From the NCBI GenBank assembly GCA_021323175.1, contig JAJTCK010000008.1:1-42547 (forward strand): a stretch of 42,547 bases of DNA. Reading direction: 5' to 3'. A program made the position numbers and the translations under genes. The first letter of the stretch is position 1; each line of letters starts with the position of its first letter. This stretch comes from Solirubrobacterales bacterium. Its GTDB lineage: Bacteria > Actinomycetota > Thermoleophilia > Solirubrobacterales > 70-9. The notes under the pieces were generated by a model. The model had not been told where the DNA came from. It was given only the letters and a program-made list of their open reading frames with translations, and did no database searches. Shown here one piece after another: positions 24,612 to 33,113 of the stretch.

Positions 24612-25463
24612 CTAGCGCTTGGAGAACTGGGGCCGCTTGCGGGCCTTCTTAAGCCCGGCCTTGCGGCGCTCCTTCACACGCGCGTCCCGCGTCAACATGC
24701 CGCGCCGCTTCAGCTCCGGGCGCAGCGCGGGATCGACCTCGCAGAGCGCGCGGGCGATCCCGTGACGCACGGCGGCCGCCTGGCCCGAGATCCCTCCGCC
24801 GTGCACGTTGATCCGCACGTCGACGTTGCCCTCGTAGCCGCTCTGCACCAGTGGCTGCCTGGCGACCGTTTGCAGGTAGAGCCGCGGAAAGTACTCCTCG
24901 AGCGAGCGCTTGTTGACCTGGATCGAGCCGCTGCCGGGAGTCAGCATCACCCGGGCGACCGAGGACTTGCGCTTGCCGGTGGCGATGTGGCGGGCGTCGC
25001 CGGAGAGCTTGGCGGCAGGCTGCGCGAGGGGCTGGTCCTCGTCGTCTGCCAAGACAGCGGCCTCGCGGCGGGCGCGCTCCTCCTCCTCGGCCTCCCGGCG
25101 GGCGCGCTCCTCGGCGTCCATCGGCTTCTCGGACTCGATCGCGATCGGATCCAGCTCGGCGCCGGGGACGACGTCCTTCCTCTCGCCCTTGGCACCGGCC
25201 TTGTCGTCCTTTGCCTCAGGGGCAGCGGCTGCAGGTTGCTCCTCGGAGGGCGCGTCTCCGGCGGGGGGGTCCTCGGTGAGCGCCTCTTCGGCAGTGGGGT
25301 CATCGGCGGGCGGCTGCGCCTCGGCCGGGGTGCCCCCGGCGGCAGGGGCCTCATCCTCTGCCGCGGGCCTCTCCTCGGCCGGCGCCTCGCCCTGGGTCCC
25401 CTCCTCGGCGGGGTCGTTGCCCTGAGGCTGCTGCTCGGCGTCCTGGCGCTCTTCGTCGGCCAT
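24612..25463 (-). CDS. rpsI: Ribosomal protein S9 with long acidic N-terminal extension
   Basis: 283 residues from ATG 25463, which overlaps the rplM stop (TGATG). The C-terminal ~130 residues are a normal S9: [51 protein letters not shown] and the basic tail [11 protein letters not shown] that reaches the ribosomal P site. Before it lie about 150 extra residues, Glu/Ala/Pro/Asp-rich and probably disordered, followed by a short charged helix ([20 protein letters not shown]). Most bacterial S9 are about 130 residues in all, so the extension doubles the protein. Reading frame and composition are continuous, so it is not a frameshift artefact. Confidence 0.96.
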   Translation of the reverse strand: MADEERQDAEQQPQGNDPAEEGTQGEAPAEERPAAEDEAPAAGGTPAEAQPPADDPTAEEALTEDPPAGDAPSEEQPAAAAPEAKDDKAGAKGERKDVVPGAELDPIAIESEKPMDAEERARREAEEEERARREAAVLADDEDQPLAQPAAKLSGDARHIATGKRKSSVARVMLTPGSGSIQVNKRSLEEYFPRLYLQTVARQPLVQSGYEGNVDVRINVHGGGISGQAAAVRHGIARALCEVDPALRPELKRRGMLTRDARVKERRKAGLKKARKRPQFSKR

Positions 25464-25915
25464 CAAGTCTCGATCTCCAGTGTCTCGGGCTTCTGGGCTT
25501 GGTGCGGATGCTCAGGGCCCGCGTAGACCTTGAGCTTCGTCAGCTGCTTGCGGGCGAGGCGGTTTCGGGGCAGCATGCCCTTGACGGCCTTGCGGATCAC
25601 TTCCTCGGGCTGGCGCTGCAGCATCTCGCCGAGGGTCCTGCTGCGGATGCCGCCGGGATAGCCGCTGTGGCGCCAATAGCGCTTCGCCTCGAGCTTGTTG
25701 CCGGTGACGGCGATCTTCTCGGCATTGATCACGACGACGAAGTCTCCGACGTCCACGTGGGGCGTATAGGTCGGCTTGCGCTTGCCGCGCAGCACGTCGG
25801 CGATCTGGGTCGCGAGCCGACCCAGAGTCTTGCCCTGCGCGTCGACGACGTACCAGTCGCGTTCGCGATCCTGGGCGTTCGCCTGGTAGGTCCTGTTTGC
25901 GGTGGCAGCACTCAT
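25463..25915 (-). CDS. rplM: Ribosomal protein L13
   Basis: 150 residues from ATG 25915. A 50S subunit protein. Conserved blocks: [68 protein letters not shown] and [16 protein letters not shown]. The start codon follows directly on a T6 run of a terminator-like hairpin and no Shine-Dalgarno sequence is visible. First gene of the long minus-strand operon; co-translated with rpsI. Confidence 0.97.
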   Translation of the reverse strand: MSAATANRTYQANAQDRERDWYVVDAQGKTLGRLATQIADVLRGKRKPTYTPHVDVGDFVVVINAEKIAVTGNKLEAKRYWRHSGYPGGIRSRTLGEMLQRQPEEVIRKAVKGMLPRNRLARKQLTKLKVYAGPEHPHQAQKPETLEIET

Positions 25916-25941
25916 AAAAAAGCGCCGCGTCGAGGCGCGGC
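25916..25941 (-). terminator. Intrinsic-terminator-like hairpin abutting rplM
   Basis: On the minus strand: GCCGCG-CCTCGA-CGCGGC, then GC and six T, then the rplM ATG. This has the form of a rho-independent terminator or attenuator in a ribosomal-protein leader. The nearest upstream minus-strand gene (guaA) lies more than 1.2 kb away behind an opposite-strand gene, so termination of a distant transcript is unlikely to be its main purpose. Confidence 0.6.
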
Positions 25942-25949
25942 CGAGGGGC

Positions 25950-25955
25950 ATGATA
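25950..25955 (-). promoter_or_regulatory. Possible -10 box for the rplM operon
   Basis: TATCAT on the minus strand, 35 bases upstream of the rplM start. The expected -35 position holds only a weak match (CCGACG about 17 bases upstream). If used, the transcript would start just before the terminator-like hairpin, giving a leader of roughly 25-30 bases made mostly of that hairpin. Confidence 0.3.
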
Positions 25956-26026
25956 GCCAGCGCACGCACACGCGTCGGGCTTGCCGGAGCGAGCGCGGCG
26001 CGCGAGCCGCAGCGTCCTGTATCGGG

Positions 26027-26054
26027 TTGATCCGTGGTGGACCGACGTTATACT
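26027..26054 (+). promoter_or_regulatory. Sigma-70-like promoter for the M23 peptidase transcript
   Basis: TTGATC (26027-26032), 16-base spacer, TATACT (26049-26054). This is the best consensus promoter seen in the window; the predicted transcription start near 26061 coincides with the beginning of the riboswitch. Confidence 0.65.
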
Positions 26055-26060
26055 GCCGCG

Positions 26061-26209
26061 CCAGCAAAGGCCCAATCCGGTCGGCACGACCGTCCGGAGC
26101 GGGGGAACCATCGGGGACAGGCATCAAGTCCCCGGGGGCGAATCGAATCCACACAGGTTCGTAGCGCCGCTCTTTCGGCGCGAGCCCGCCAGCTAACCCC
26201 GTAGGCCGT
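26061..26209 (+). ncRNA. c-di-AMP riboswitch (ydaO/yuaA type)
   Basis: Between the promoter and the M23 peptidase start the transcript carries the conserved strings of the ydaO aptamer in order: GCGGGGGAACCAT (26099-26111), GGGGGCGAATC (26134-26144), then CGAGCCCGCCAGCTAACC (26181-26198) followed by CCGTAGGCC. The last block is the hallmark 3' end of this class. Family knowledge: the class senses cyclic di-AMP and, in actinobacteria, often precedes cell-wall hydrolase genes. The ribosome-binding GAGAGAG begins within a few bases of the aptamer 3' end, and no terminator hairpin lies between, so control is probably at translation initiation through the closing stem. Boundaries are approximate. 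Confidence 0.88.
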
Positions 26210-26216
26210 AGAGAGA

Positions 26217-27089
26217 GTGACCGAAGAAGTCCCCCACAACCCCGTCCGAGGAGCCGCGCGCAGGCGGCTCGCCGTCGTCGCCGCGATCGCGGTCGGCGCG
26301 CCCGTGCTTGCGGCCGGAGCGGCCTCCGCGCAGGTCAGCCCGGGCGGCGGGACCTCGGCCCCCGGAGATCCGGAGGTCACCTCGATCCAGTGCCTGACCC
26401 GCTGCATCGACGGGACGACCGGGGTCGTCAAGTCCAAGATCCGCCTGCTCGGCACCGACCTGGCGAACACCAAGGTGGTCTCGCTGCCGCGCTCTGACGG
26501 CGCCCGCGCCAAGGACAAGGAACCCATCGTGAAACCGAACGGGAACGTGATCGCCAGGGTGCGCAAGGGCGCCGTCACCGGCGCGGTCCGCGTCGCCGAC
26601 ACCTTCGGCCAAGTCAAGGACTCGGACTACAGCTTCACGGTCGGCACCAAAGAGCAGCTGCTGGAGGTCCAGCAACAGTTCCGCTTCCCGGTCAAGGGGC
26701 CCCACACCTACGGCGACGGCTTCGGCGCCCCACGCGCGGGCCACAGTCACCAGGGGATCGACATCTTCGCGAAGTGCGGCACCCCTCTGATCGTGACTCA
26801 CACTGGCGTCGTCAAGGCCAACGCCTACCAGGGCTCCGCCGGCAACTACGTGGTCATCGACGGCCAGGGCGTGAAGCAGGACTACATGTACGCGCACCTG
26901 ATGAGGCCCTCGTCCCTCAGAAAGGGACAGCCGGTTACCACCGGCGATCTTGTCGGCAAGGTGGGCGAGACGGGCAACGCCTCGGGCTGCCACCTCCACT
27001 TCGAGATCTGGGGCGGCAAGGGCTGGTACACCGGCGGGAGCCCGTTCGACCCCGAGAAGCTCGTCCGCTACTGGGACAGCTACAGCTGA
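26217..27089 (+). CDS. M23-family (LytM) cell-wall endopeptidase
   Basis: 290 residues from GTG 26217. A signal peptide (RGAARRRLAVVAAIAVGAP, cleavage near ASAQ at ~39) sends it outside. Residues ~50-145 form an IPT/TIG-like beta domain with a CLTRC cysteine pair (SKIRLLGTDLANTKVVSLP). The C-terminal LytM domain (~155-290) has the zinc ligands in GHSHQGIDIFA (H and D) and HLHFEIW (HxH). It should cut peptide cross-links in peptidoglycan. Expression is probably governed by the c-di-AMP riboswitch immediately upstream, linking wall hydrolysis to osmotic/turgor signalling. Monocistronic; convergent with guaA. Confidence 0.93.
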   Translation: MTEEVPHNPVRGAARRRLAVVAAIAVGAPVLAAGAASAQVSPGGGTSAPGDPEVTSIQCLTRCIDGTTGVVKSKIRLLGTDLANTKVVSLPRSDGARAKDKEPIVKPNGNVIARVRKGAVTGAVRVADTFGQVKDSDYSFTVGTKEQLLEVQQQFRFPVKGPHTYGDGFGAPRAGHSHQGIDIFAKCGTPLIVTHTGVVKANAYQGSAGNYVVIDGQGVKQDYMYAHLMRPSSLRKGQPVTTGDLVGKVGETGNASGCHLHFEIWGGKGWYTGGSPFDPEKLVRYWDSYS

Positions 27090-27176
27090 CGCTCGTGCCC
27101 CTGGGGCTCTGTCCTATGGAGGCGGCAGCGATCGTCCTCTCACTACGAGTTCGAGGAGATCAGCTACTGGCGCTGG

Positions 27177-28853
27177 CTACTCCCACTCGATCGTGCCGGG
27201 GGGCTTCGAGGTGATATCGAGCGTGACGCGGTTGACCCCAGGGACCTCGTTGATGATGCGGTTCGAAGCCCGCTCCAGCAGGTCGTAGGGCAGCCGGGCC
27301 CAGTCAGCGGTCATCGCGTCGTCGGAGGTGACGGCACGGATCACGATGGGGTAGGAGTAGGAGCGCTCGTCGCCCTGGACGCCGACCGAGCGGACGACTG
27401 GAAGCACGCAGAAGGACTGCCACAGCTCGCGGTACAGACCTGCGGCCCGCACCTCCTCCTGGAGGATCGCGTCGGCGGAGCGCAGGATCTCGAGGCGCTC
27501 GCGTGTGACCTCGCCGCCGACCACGCGGATCGCCAGGCCGGGCCCCGGGAAGGGCTGGCGCCAGACGAAGCGGTCAGGCAGGTCCAGCTCGGCTGCGACC
27601 GCGCGGACCTCGTCCTTGAAGAGGGTGCGGAGCGGCTCCACCAGCTCCATCTCCATCTCGTCGGGCAGGCCGCCGACGTTGTGGTGGGATTTGATGGTCG
27701 CGGCCTCGCGCCCGTCGCCGCCGGACTCGATCACGTCCGAATAGAGGGTTCCCTGGACCAGGTAGCCGGCGTCCCCGACCTCGGCGGCCTGTTCCTCGAA
27801 GACGCGAATGAACTCCTCGCCGATGATCTTCCGCTTCGTCTCGGGATCGTCGACGCCGGCAAGCCGATCCAGGAAGCGGTCGGCGGCGTCGACGTGTACC
27901 AGCGGTACGCCCAGCCGCTCGCGGAACGCCTCGATGACCTGTGAGGCCTCGTCCTTGCGCATCATCCCGTGATCCACGAACACGCAGGTGAGCCGCTCGC
28001 CGATCGCGCGGTGGACCAGCAGCGCGGCGGTGGCGGAGTCGACTCCGCCCGAGAGCCCGCAGATCGCACGACCTTCGCCCACCTGGGACCGAATCGCATC
28101 GACCTGTTCGTCGATCACAGACGCGGGCGTCCAGCGCTCGCGGCAGCCCGCGATGTCGCGCAGGAACCGGGTCAGGACCTGGGTGCCGTGAGGAGTGTGG
28201 ACTACCTCGGGGTGGAACTGGATGCCGTACAGGCCCCGGTCGCGTGACTCGAAGGCGGCGACGGGGGACTCGGGGCTCGACGCCAGCGCGTCGAACCCGG
28301 GCGGCGGCTCGAAGACGGTGTCGCGGTGGCTCATCCAGCACTGCTGTTCGGCGGGCAACCCGTCCAGCAGCGTCCCTCCGCCGTCCCGAAGGCTGAGCTG
28401 GGTCCGCCCGAACTCGCCGGCCGGTGCCTGCTCGACCTTGCCGCCGAGCTCGCGGGCCATCAGCTGCATGCCGTAACAGATGCCGAGCACCGGGATCCCC
28501 AGGTCAAGCAGTTCGGTGCGCAGGTCCGGGGCGCCATCGGCGTAGACGGACGCGGGGCCTCCGGACAGCACCAGCGCCTTGGGGGCGCGCTCGGTGATTC
28601 GCGCAAGGGACGTTTCGTGTGGCAGCAGCTCGCTGAAGACGCCGCACTCGCGGATGCGGCGCGCGATCAGCTGCGAGTACTGCCCGCCGAAGTCGAGGAC
28701 CAGGACCTCCTCGGTGGCCGCGGCGGCAGCCGGGACCTCCCTCAGGACGATCTCCGGGTCCGCCCCCGGCGCGCTGCGCTCGGGGACGTGGACCCGCTCC
28801 GCGCTGTCTTCGGTCACCGCCACCGCCCGCTGGGCGTCGGTCTCAGTGGCCAC
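27177..28853 (-). CDS. guaA: GMP synthase (glutamine-hydrolysing)
   Basis: 558 residues if started at GTG 28853; the conserved protein begins near residue 48 ([20 protein letters not shown]), so the first ~45 residues are an extra acidic/Ala tail or the true start is a later GTG. Class I glutaminase triad: Cys in [10 protein letters not shown], His and Glu in [11 protein letters not shown]. The ATP-pyrophosphatase P-loop is [15 protein letters not shown]-terminal dimerisation domain ends [17 protein letters not shown]. Converts XMP to GMP. It lies 41 bases downstream of the GuaB3-type gene, forming a guanine-nucleotide unit. Confidence 0.96.
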   Translation of the reverse strand: MATETDAQRAVAVTEDSAERVHVPERSAPGADPEIVLREVPAAAAATEEVLVLDFGGQYSQLIARRIRECGVFSELLPHETSLARITERAPKALVLSGGPASVYADGAPDLRTELLDLGIPVLGICYGMQLMARELGGKVEQAPAGEFGRTQLSLRDGGGTLLDGLPAEQQCWMSHRDTVFEPPPGFDALASSPESPVAAFESRDRGLYGIQFHPEVVHTPHGTQVLTRFLRDIAGCRERWTPASVIDEQVDAIRSQVGEGRAICGLSGGVDSATAALLVHRAIGERLTCVFVDHGMMRKDEASQVIEAFRERLGVPLVHVDAADRFLDRLAGVDDPETKRKIIGEEFIRVFEEQAAEVGDAGYLVQGTLYSDVIESGGDGREAATIKSHHNVGGLPDEMEMELVEPLRTLFKDEVRAVAAELDLPDRFVWRQPFPGPGLAIRVVGGEVTRERLEILRSADAILQEEVRAAGLYRELWQSFCVLPVVRSVGVQGDERSYSYPIVIRAVTSDDAMTADWARLPYDLLERASNRIINEVPGVNRVTLDITSKPPGTIEWE

Positions 28854-28894
28854 GACCGTGAACGCCGCGGTGCGGTCGGAGCCGCTGAGGCCGA

Positions 28895-30100
28895 CTAGTC
28901 ATCCGATACCGCGACGCCATTGGATACCTCGGCGCGGCCGTTGGAGCCCATGCCGACGGCCTGCTCGGTCTGGAGCTGCTTGCCCTCGGATTGAAGGGCC
29001 GGCGCGACCATCACCTCGGCGCGGTGGAACTCGGGGATGTCGGCGTATCCACAGGTGGCCATCGAGGTCCTCAGCGCGCCCATCAGGTTGAAGGTGCCGT
29101 CGTTCTCCTGGGCGGGCCCGAGCAGGATCTGCTCAAGCGTCCCGTCCTGCCTGGTCGCGACCCGCGCCCCGCGCGGAAGCGAAGGATGGAATGTCGCCAT
29201 CCCCCAGTGGTATCCGCGACCGGGGGCCTCCTTGCCGCGGGCCAGGGGCGAGCCGATCATCACGGCGTCGGCGCCGACCGCGATCGCCTTGGAGACGTCG
29301 CCGCCGGTCCGCATGCCGCCGTCGGCGATCACGTTGCAGTACTGGCCCGTTTCCATCATGTGCTGGGAGCGGGCGGCCGCCACGTCGGCGATCGCCGTCG
29401 CCTGGGGGACCCCCAGACCGAGCACGCCGCGGGTGGTGCAGGCTGCGCCGGGCCCAACCCCGACCAGGACCCCGACGGCTCCCGTCCGCATCAGGTGCAG
29501 GCCGGTGTTGTAGGAGGCGCAGCCACCGACCACGCAGGGAACCGAGAGCTCGGCGATGAACTCCTTGAGGTTGAGCGGCTCGGACTGGGTCGAGACGTGC
29601 TCGGCCGAGATCACCGTCCCCTGGATCACCAGAATGTCGAGGCCGGCCTCGATCGCGACTTCGTGGTACTCGGTCACCTTCTGCGGGGTGAGCGACCCCG
29701 CCGCGACCACGCCCTGCGCCTTGATCTCCTCGACCCGCTTGGCGATCAGCTCGGCCTTGACCGGCTCGGCGTAGATCTCCTGCATCATGCGGGTCGCGAC
29801 CTCTGTCGGCGCGGCGGAGATCTCCTCGAGCTTCGAGTCGGCGTCCTCGTAGCGCGACCAGATCCCCTCGAGGTTCAGGACCGCGAGACCGCCCAGCTTG
29901 CCGATGATCCCCGCGGTGGCGGGACTGACCACACCGTCCATCGCCGAGGCGACCAGCGGCAGCTCGAAGCGGTAGGGCCCGAGGCTCCAGGTGATGTCGA
30001 TGTCGTCGGGGTCGCGCGTGCGCCTCGACGGCACGATTGCGATGTCGTCGAAGCCGTAGGCCCTTCGGCCCTTCTTCCCCCGCCCGATCTCTATCTCCAT
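28895..30100 (-). CDS. guaB3: GuaB3-type IMP dehydrogenase family protein
   Basis: 401 residues from ATG 30100 with GTGAGGAA ahead of it. A TIM barrel of the IMPDH/GMP reductase family without the CBS pair of classical GuaB. The start [20 protein letters not shown] and the catalytic-cysteine loop [18 protein letters not shown] are typical of the GuaB3 branch common in actinobacteria, as is [20 protein letters not shown]. It likely oxidises IMP to XMP, or performs a related reaction; activity of this branch is less well established than for GuaB. Located directly before guaA. A terminator-like hairpin upstream separates it from the sugar kinase. Confidence 0.9.
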   Translation of the reverse strand: MEIEIGRGKKGRRAYGFDDIAIVPSRRTRDPDDIDITWSLGPYRFELPLVASAMDGVVSPATAGIIGKLGGLAVLNLEGIWSRYEDADSKLEEISAAPTEVATRMMQEIYAEPVKAELIAKRVEEIKAQGVVAAGSLTPQKVTEYHEVAIEAGLDILVIQGTVISAEHVSTQSEPLNLKEFIAELSVPCVVGGCASYNTGLHLMRTGAVGVLVGVGPGAACTTRGVLGLGVPQATAIADVAAARSQHMMETGQYCNVIADGGMRTGGDVSKAIAVGADAVMIGSPLARGKEAPGRGYHWGMATFHPSLPRGARVATRQDGTLEQILLGPAQENDGTFNLMGALRTSMATCGYADIPEFHRAEVMVAPALQSEGKQLQTEQAVGMGSNGRAEVSNGVAVSDD

Positions 30101-30128
30101 TTCCTCACCCTACGTTCGTTCGCGGACG

Positions 30129-30149
30129 AAAAAACCCCGCGTCGCGGGG
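30129..30149 (-). terminator. Intrinsic terminator between the PfkB kinase and guaB3
   Basis: Minus strand CCCCGC-GAC-GCGGGG followed by six T, a compact rho-independent terminator. It lies downstream of the minus-strand PfkB-family gene (ends 30225) and ~29 bases before the guaB3 start. It either ends the upstream transcription unit or acts as an attenuator in a guaB3 leader. Confidence 0.7.
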
Positions 30150-30224
30150 CTCGAACTACGGATCTGCGGCGTTTGCGGACTCTTCCCCAACGGCCAACCG
30201 AGGATAACAGCGGTGAGCCCCCGC

Positions 30225-31184
30225 CTAGCGCACCGCCGGGGCGGCGTCCAGCACCGTCACATCGATCCCCTCGGCCAGCCGGCTCACCTCAGCGGGGTCG
30301 ATCGACCCTGCGCCGAAGTGCTGCGTGGACTCGGCGCCGCATGCGACGGCGAAGCGGACGCATTCCTGCGGGGGCAGACCCTCGAAGCGCGCCGCGGTGA
30401 AGCCGGCGAGGAAGGCGTCGCCCGCCCCCACCGCCGCCACGGGCTCGAGCGAGGGGGCCCTCGCTTCGTATGAGCGGCGCTCGGTGCCCTCGAGCAGGGA
30501 TGCGACGCACCCGCGCTCGTGGGTGATCAGCGCCTCCCCCGCCCCCAGTTCGACCAGCCCCCGGAGGCCGGTGAGCAGGTCCTCGCGATCGTTGAACTCG
30601 TGCCCGACGGCGCCCTCGGCCTCGGTGGTGTTGGGAGTGACCGCGGCGGGCTCCGCCCGCAGCCCCGCGGTCAGTGGCTCGCCCTCGGTGTCGAGGATCG
30701 TCTCGACGCCGAGCTCCTTCAGCTCGGCGATGATCCTGGCGGCGAACGAGGCCGGCACCGATGGCGGCAGGCTGCCCGCGACCACGCAGACCCGGGCGCC
30801 GCGGGCCAGGTAGAGGAGCTTCTCGAGGAAGCGCTCGAGCTCCTCGGGGGCGACGTCCGGCCCGCGCTCGTTGATCTCGGTCTGCTCTCCGGAGGTCGGA
30901 TCGATGACGGCGAGGTTGGTCCGGGACTCGCCGGCGATCCAGGTGAAGTCGGTGAGGATGGACTCCTCGGCAAGGCGCTCCATCAGGCGCGCTCCCGTCG
31001 GCCCGCCCGCAAGGCCGGTGGCGATCACCGGGCGCCCCAGCAGCTTCAGCGTACGGGCGACGTTGACGCCCTTGCCGCCGGCCACCGTGCTCGCCTCGAC
31101 GGCCCGGTGCCTGTGCCCCTGGCGGAAGCTCGGGACCGCGACCGTGCGGTCGATCGCGGCATTCAGGGTGACGGTGAGGATCAA
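30225..31184 (-). CDS. PfkB-family sugar kinase, 1-phosphofructokinase-like
   Basis: 319 residues from TTG 31184, overlapping the stop of the upstream carboxypeptidase gene (TTGA). Begins MILTVTLNAAIDRTVAVPSF, the usual start of the 1-phosphofructokinase/tagatose-6-phosphate kinase branch; STVAGGKGVNVARTLKLLG binds the sugar; VAAVGAGDAFLAGFTAARFEG carries the catalytic Asp and anion hole. It probably phosphorylates a sugar phosphate with ATP. No PTS or sugar transporter gene is adjacent, so the substrate (fructose-1-phosphate, fructose-6-phosphate or tagatose-6-phosphate) is undecided. Confidence 0.9.
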   Translation of the reverse strand: MILTVTLNAAIDRTVAVPSFRQGHRHRAVEASTVAGGKGVNVARTLKLLGRPVIATGLAGGPTGARLMERLAEESILTDFTWIAGESRTNLAVIDPTSGEQTEINERGPDVAPEELERFLEKLLYLARGARVCVVAGSLPPSVPASFAARIIAELKELGVETILDTEGEPLTAGLRAEPAAVTPNTTEAEGAVGHEFNDREDLLTGLRGLVELGAGEALITHERGCVASLLEGTERRSYEARAPSLEPVAAVGAGDAFLAGFTAARFEGLPPQECVRFAVACGAESTQHFGAGSIDPAEVSRLAEGIDVTVLDAAPAVR

Positions 31185-32635
31185 GGCCCCTCGCCCCCTG
31201 CCCTCTGACGCCTCCTGCGCATCCGCTCCTCGTGCATCTGACGCCTTTCCTCCGCGGTCCGCTCTCTTGGCCCCCGGGGCCGCCCTGGGTTTCGGGTCTG
31301 CTCGGGCGGCGGTTCGGTTTCCTCACCTTCCCCGGAACGCCGGCTCCGGGCCGCAAGCAGCAGACCTATGACTATCACGAACGCGCCGAGAGGCAGCAAG
31401 ATCACGGGATCCTGCAAGCCGGTCACGGCCTTGTCTACAAGTGTTGCGGCCTCGACGGACTCGGAGGCGACCAGCGGCGAGACTCCCGCCACCCTGCCAT
31501 CCACCGTGACCACCACCCGCCCCAGCTCCTCGCCCCGGTCTATGGCGCCGCTCACCTCGCCGGGCGCCTCGACCTCGGTCTCCACCGCTTGGCCCTCGCG
31601 AGCCGAGACGGCGATGGGCCTTTGAGCGACCAGCGAGAGCCGCTCGTCGCGGTAGTCCAGTTTCGGGTCGGCCAGCTCCTCGCCCCGCTTCACCGGGCTG
31701 GCCGGCCGGTACAGCGAGAAGCCGTAGTCCAGGAGATTCTGCGTCTCGGCGTCCCTGGCCGCCTCGCTGCCGGCCCCGAGGACCACGCTGATCAGCCTGG
31801 TTCCGTCCCTGGTGGCGGATCCGACCAGGACGTAGCCCGCCTGGATGGTGTGTCCGGTCTTGACGCCGTCGGCCGTCGGGTCGCTCTCCAGCAGGGTGTT
31901 TCGGCTGGTGATCGTACGCGGCCGGTCGCCGCTGTTGAGGCGCGCGACCTGCGAATCGGCGATCTGCGCGAACAGGCGGTCTCGCATCAGCAGCGCGGTG
32001 AGCTCGGCCAGGTCGGCGGCGCTGGAGTAGTTGGCGGGGTCGTCCAGCCCGATCGGGTTCGCGTAGCTCGTGTCGTCCAGGCCGAGGGCCCGCGCCTCGC
32101 GGTTCATCCTGTTGACGAATCTGGGGACCGAGCCCGCGACACCCTCGGCGATCGTGGCGGCCGCATCGTTGGCGCTCGCCAGGATGAGCGCGTACAACAG
32201 GTCGCGCGTCGTCATCTTCTCGCCGGCGCGGAGGCCCAGCAGCGATTCCGCGGCCAGCGCCTGATAGGGCGGGGCCGTCAGCTTCTGCTTGGGGCGCAGC
32301 TCCTCGAGTGCCACCAGTGCCGTCATCAGCTTCGTCGCGCTGGCGATCGGCCGTTCCCGGGCCGGGGCGCGCGCCGCCAGCACCTCGTCGTCGCGGGGGT
32401 CGATCAGGATCCAGGCGCGCGCCGCCAGCGTCGGCGGGCCGGCCGCGGCCGAGGGGGTTTTCTGCTGCGCTCCCTTCTCGGTTGCGGCGGCGCCGGGTTG
32501 ACCGCCGTCCTGCTGCCGCTTCATGCCTTGCTGCGAAAGCGCCGGAGCGGGGACGACGATCGCCAGCATCGCCAGGGCCGCCACGATGCGTGCGCGGACC
32601 CCGGCGGACCCCGCTCTCGCCTGACGCGGGCCCAT
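31181..32635 (-). CDS. D-alanyl-D-alanine carboxypeptidase (S11, DacF/PBP5-type)
   Basis: 484 residues from ATG 32635. Secretion signal (~15-35). Serine-peptidase triad motifs: SATKLMTALVALEEL (SxxK), ASANDAAATIAEG (SxN) and DGVKTGHTIQAGY (KTG). The PBP5_C-like beta domain follows (~340-420), then one membrane helix DPVILLPLGAFVIVIGLLLA and a very basic cytoplasmic tail of about 55 residues. It trims the terminal D-Ala of peptidoglycan stem peptides. The C-terminal transmembrane anchor plus Arg-rich tail replaces the usual amphipathic anchor. Follows the LysM gene by 3 bases and overlaps the kinase gene. Confidence 0.93.
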   Translation of the reverse strand: MGPRQARAGSAGVRARIVAALAMLAIVVPAPALSQQGMKRQQDGGQPGAAATEKGAQQKTPSAAAGPPTLAARAWILIDPRDDEVLAARAPARERPIASATKLMTALVALEELRPKQKLTAPPYQALAAESLLGLRAGEKMTTRDLLYALILASANDAAATIAEGVAGSVPRFVNRMNREARALGLDDTSYANPIGLDDPANYSSAADLAELTALLMRDRLFAQIADSQVARLNSGDRPRTITSRNTLLESDPTADGVKTGHTIQAGYVLVGSATRDGTRLISVVLGAGSEAARDAETQNLLDYGFSLYRPASPVKRGEELADPKLDYRDERLSLVAQRPIAVSAREGQAVETEVEAPGEVSGAIDRGEELGRVVVTVDGRVAGVSPLVASESVEAATLVDKAVTGLQDPVILLPLGAFVIVIGLLLAARSRRSGEGEETEPPPEQTRNPGRPRGPRERTAEERRQMHEERMRRRRQRAGGEGP

Positions 32636-32638
32636 CGG

Positions 32639-33064
32639 TCAGGGAGAGGAGGATCCGTCGACGCTTCCGTCCCCGAACTCGTCGGCCGGGTCCCCCGCGC
32701 CAACGTCGCCGTCGTCCGAGAACCCCGTCTCGGTGCCGCTCTGGCGCAGCGAGACGCGCTGTCCCGCGATCAGGGCCTGCGGGTCGATGTCAGGATTGAG
32801 CGCGACGAGATCATCGAGCTCGATGCCCGTCGCCTCCGAGATCGAGACGAGCGTGTCCCCGTCCTCGACGACCCAGACGCCCTTGTTCAGGGCCCGCTCG
32901 CCGGCGCGCGTGGTGCCGGACTTGTCGGCCCTCATCCGCGAGTCCTCGTCACCGTCGGAGCCGTCGCTGGTCATGACGGTCGCCACAACCAGTATCGCCG
33001 CGGCGATGAGCGCGAACACGGCCAGCACCCGCGCCACGTAACTGGGTCTCCTGCTCGGCTGCAT
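32639..33064 (-). CDS. Membrane-anchored LysM-domain protein
   Basis: 141 residues from ATG 33064. One N-terminal membrane helix (VARVLAVFALIAAAILVVATVM), a short acidic spacer, then one LysM peptidoglycan-binding repeat (~63-108: GVWVVEDGDTLVSISEATGI through AGQRVSLRQSG), and an acidic Gly/Ser/Asp-rich tail. It has no catalytic domain. Directly upstream of the carboxypeptidase gene (3-base gap), so the two probably act together at the cell wall. Confidence 0.88.
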   Translation of the reverse strand: MQPSRRPSYVARVLAVFALIAAAILVVATVMTSDGSDGDEDSRMRADKSGTTRAGERALNKGVWVVEDGDTLVSISEATGIELDDLVALNPDIDPQALIAGQRVSLRQSGTETGFSDDGDVGAGDPADEFGDGSVDGSSSP

Positions 33065-33113
33065 CGCGCGTGGAATCTACCCCGCGGGCCCCATCAGGTC
33101 CGAAGTGCCGATC

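Noticed and set aside
30119-30215. tRNA-like GTTCGAGCCCCGC string upstream of guaB3 on the minus strand
   Set aside because: No acceptor, D or anticodon arm can be folded around it and the T-arm does not pair; the GC-rich part is explained by the intrinsic terminator.
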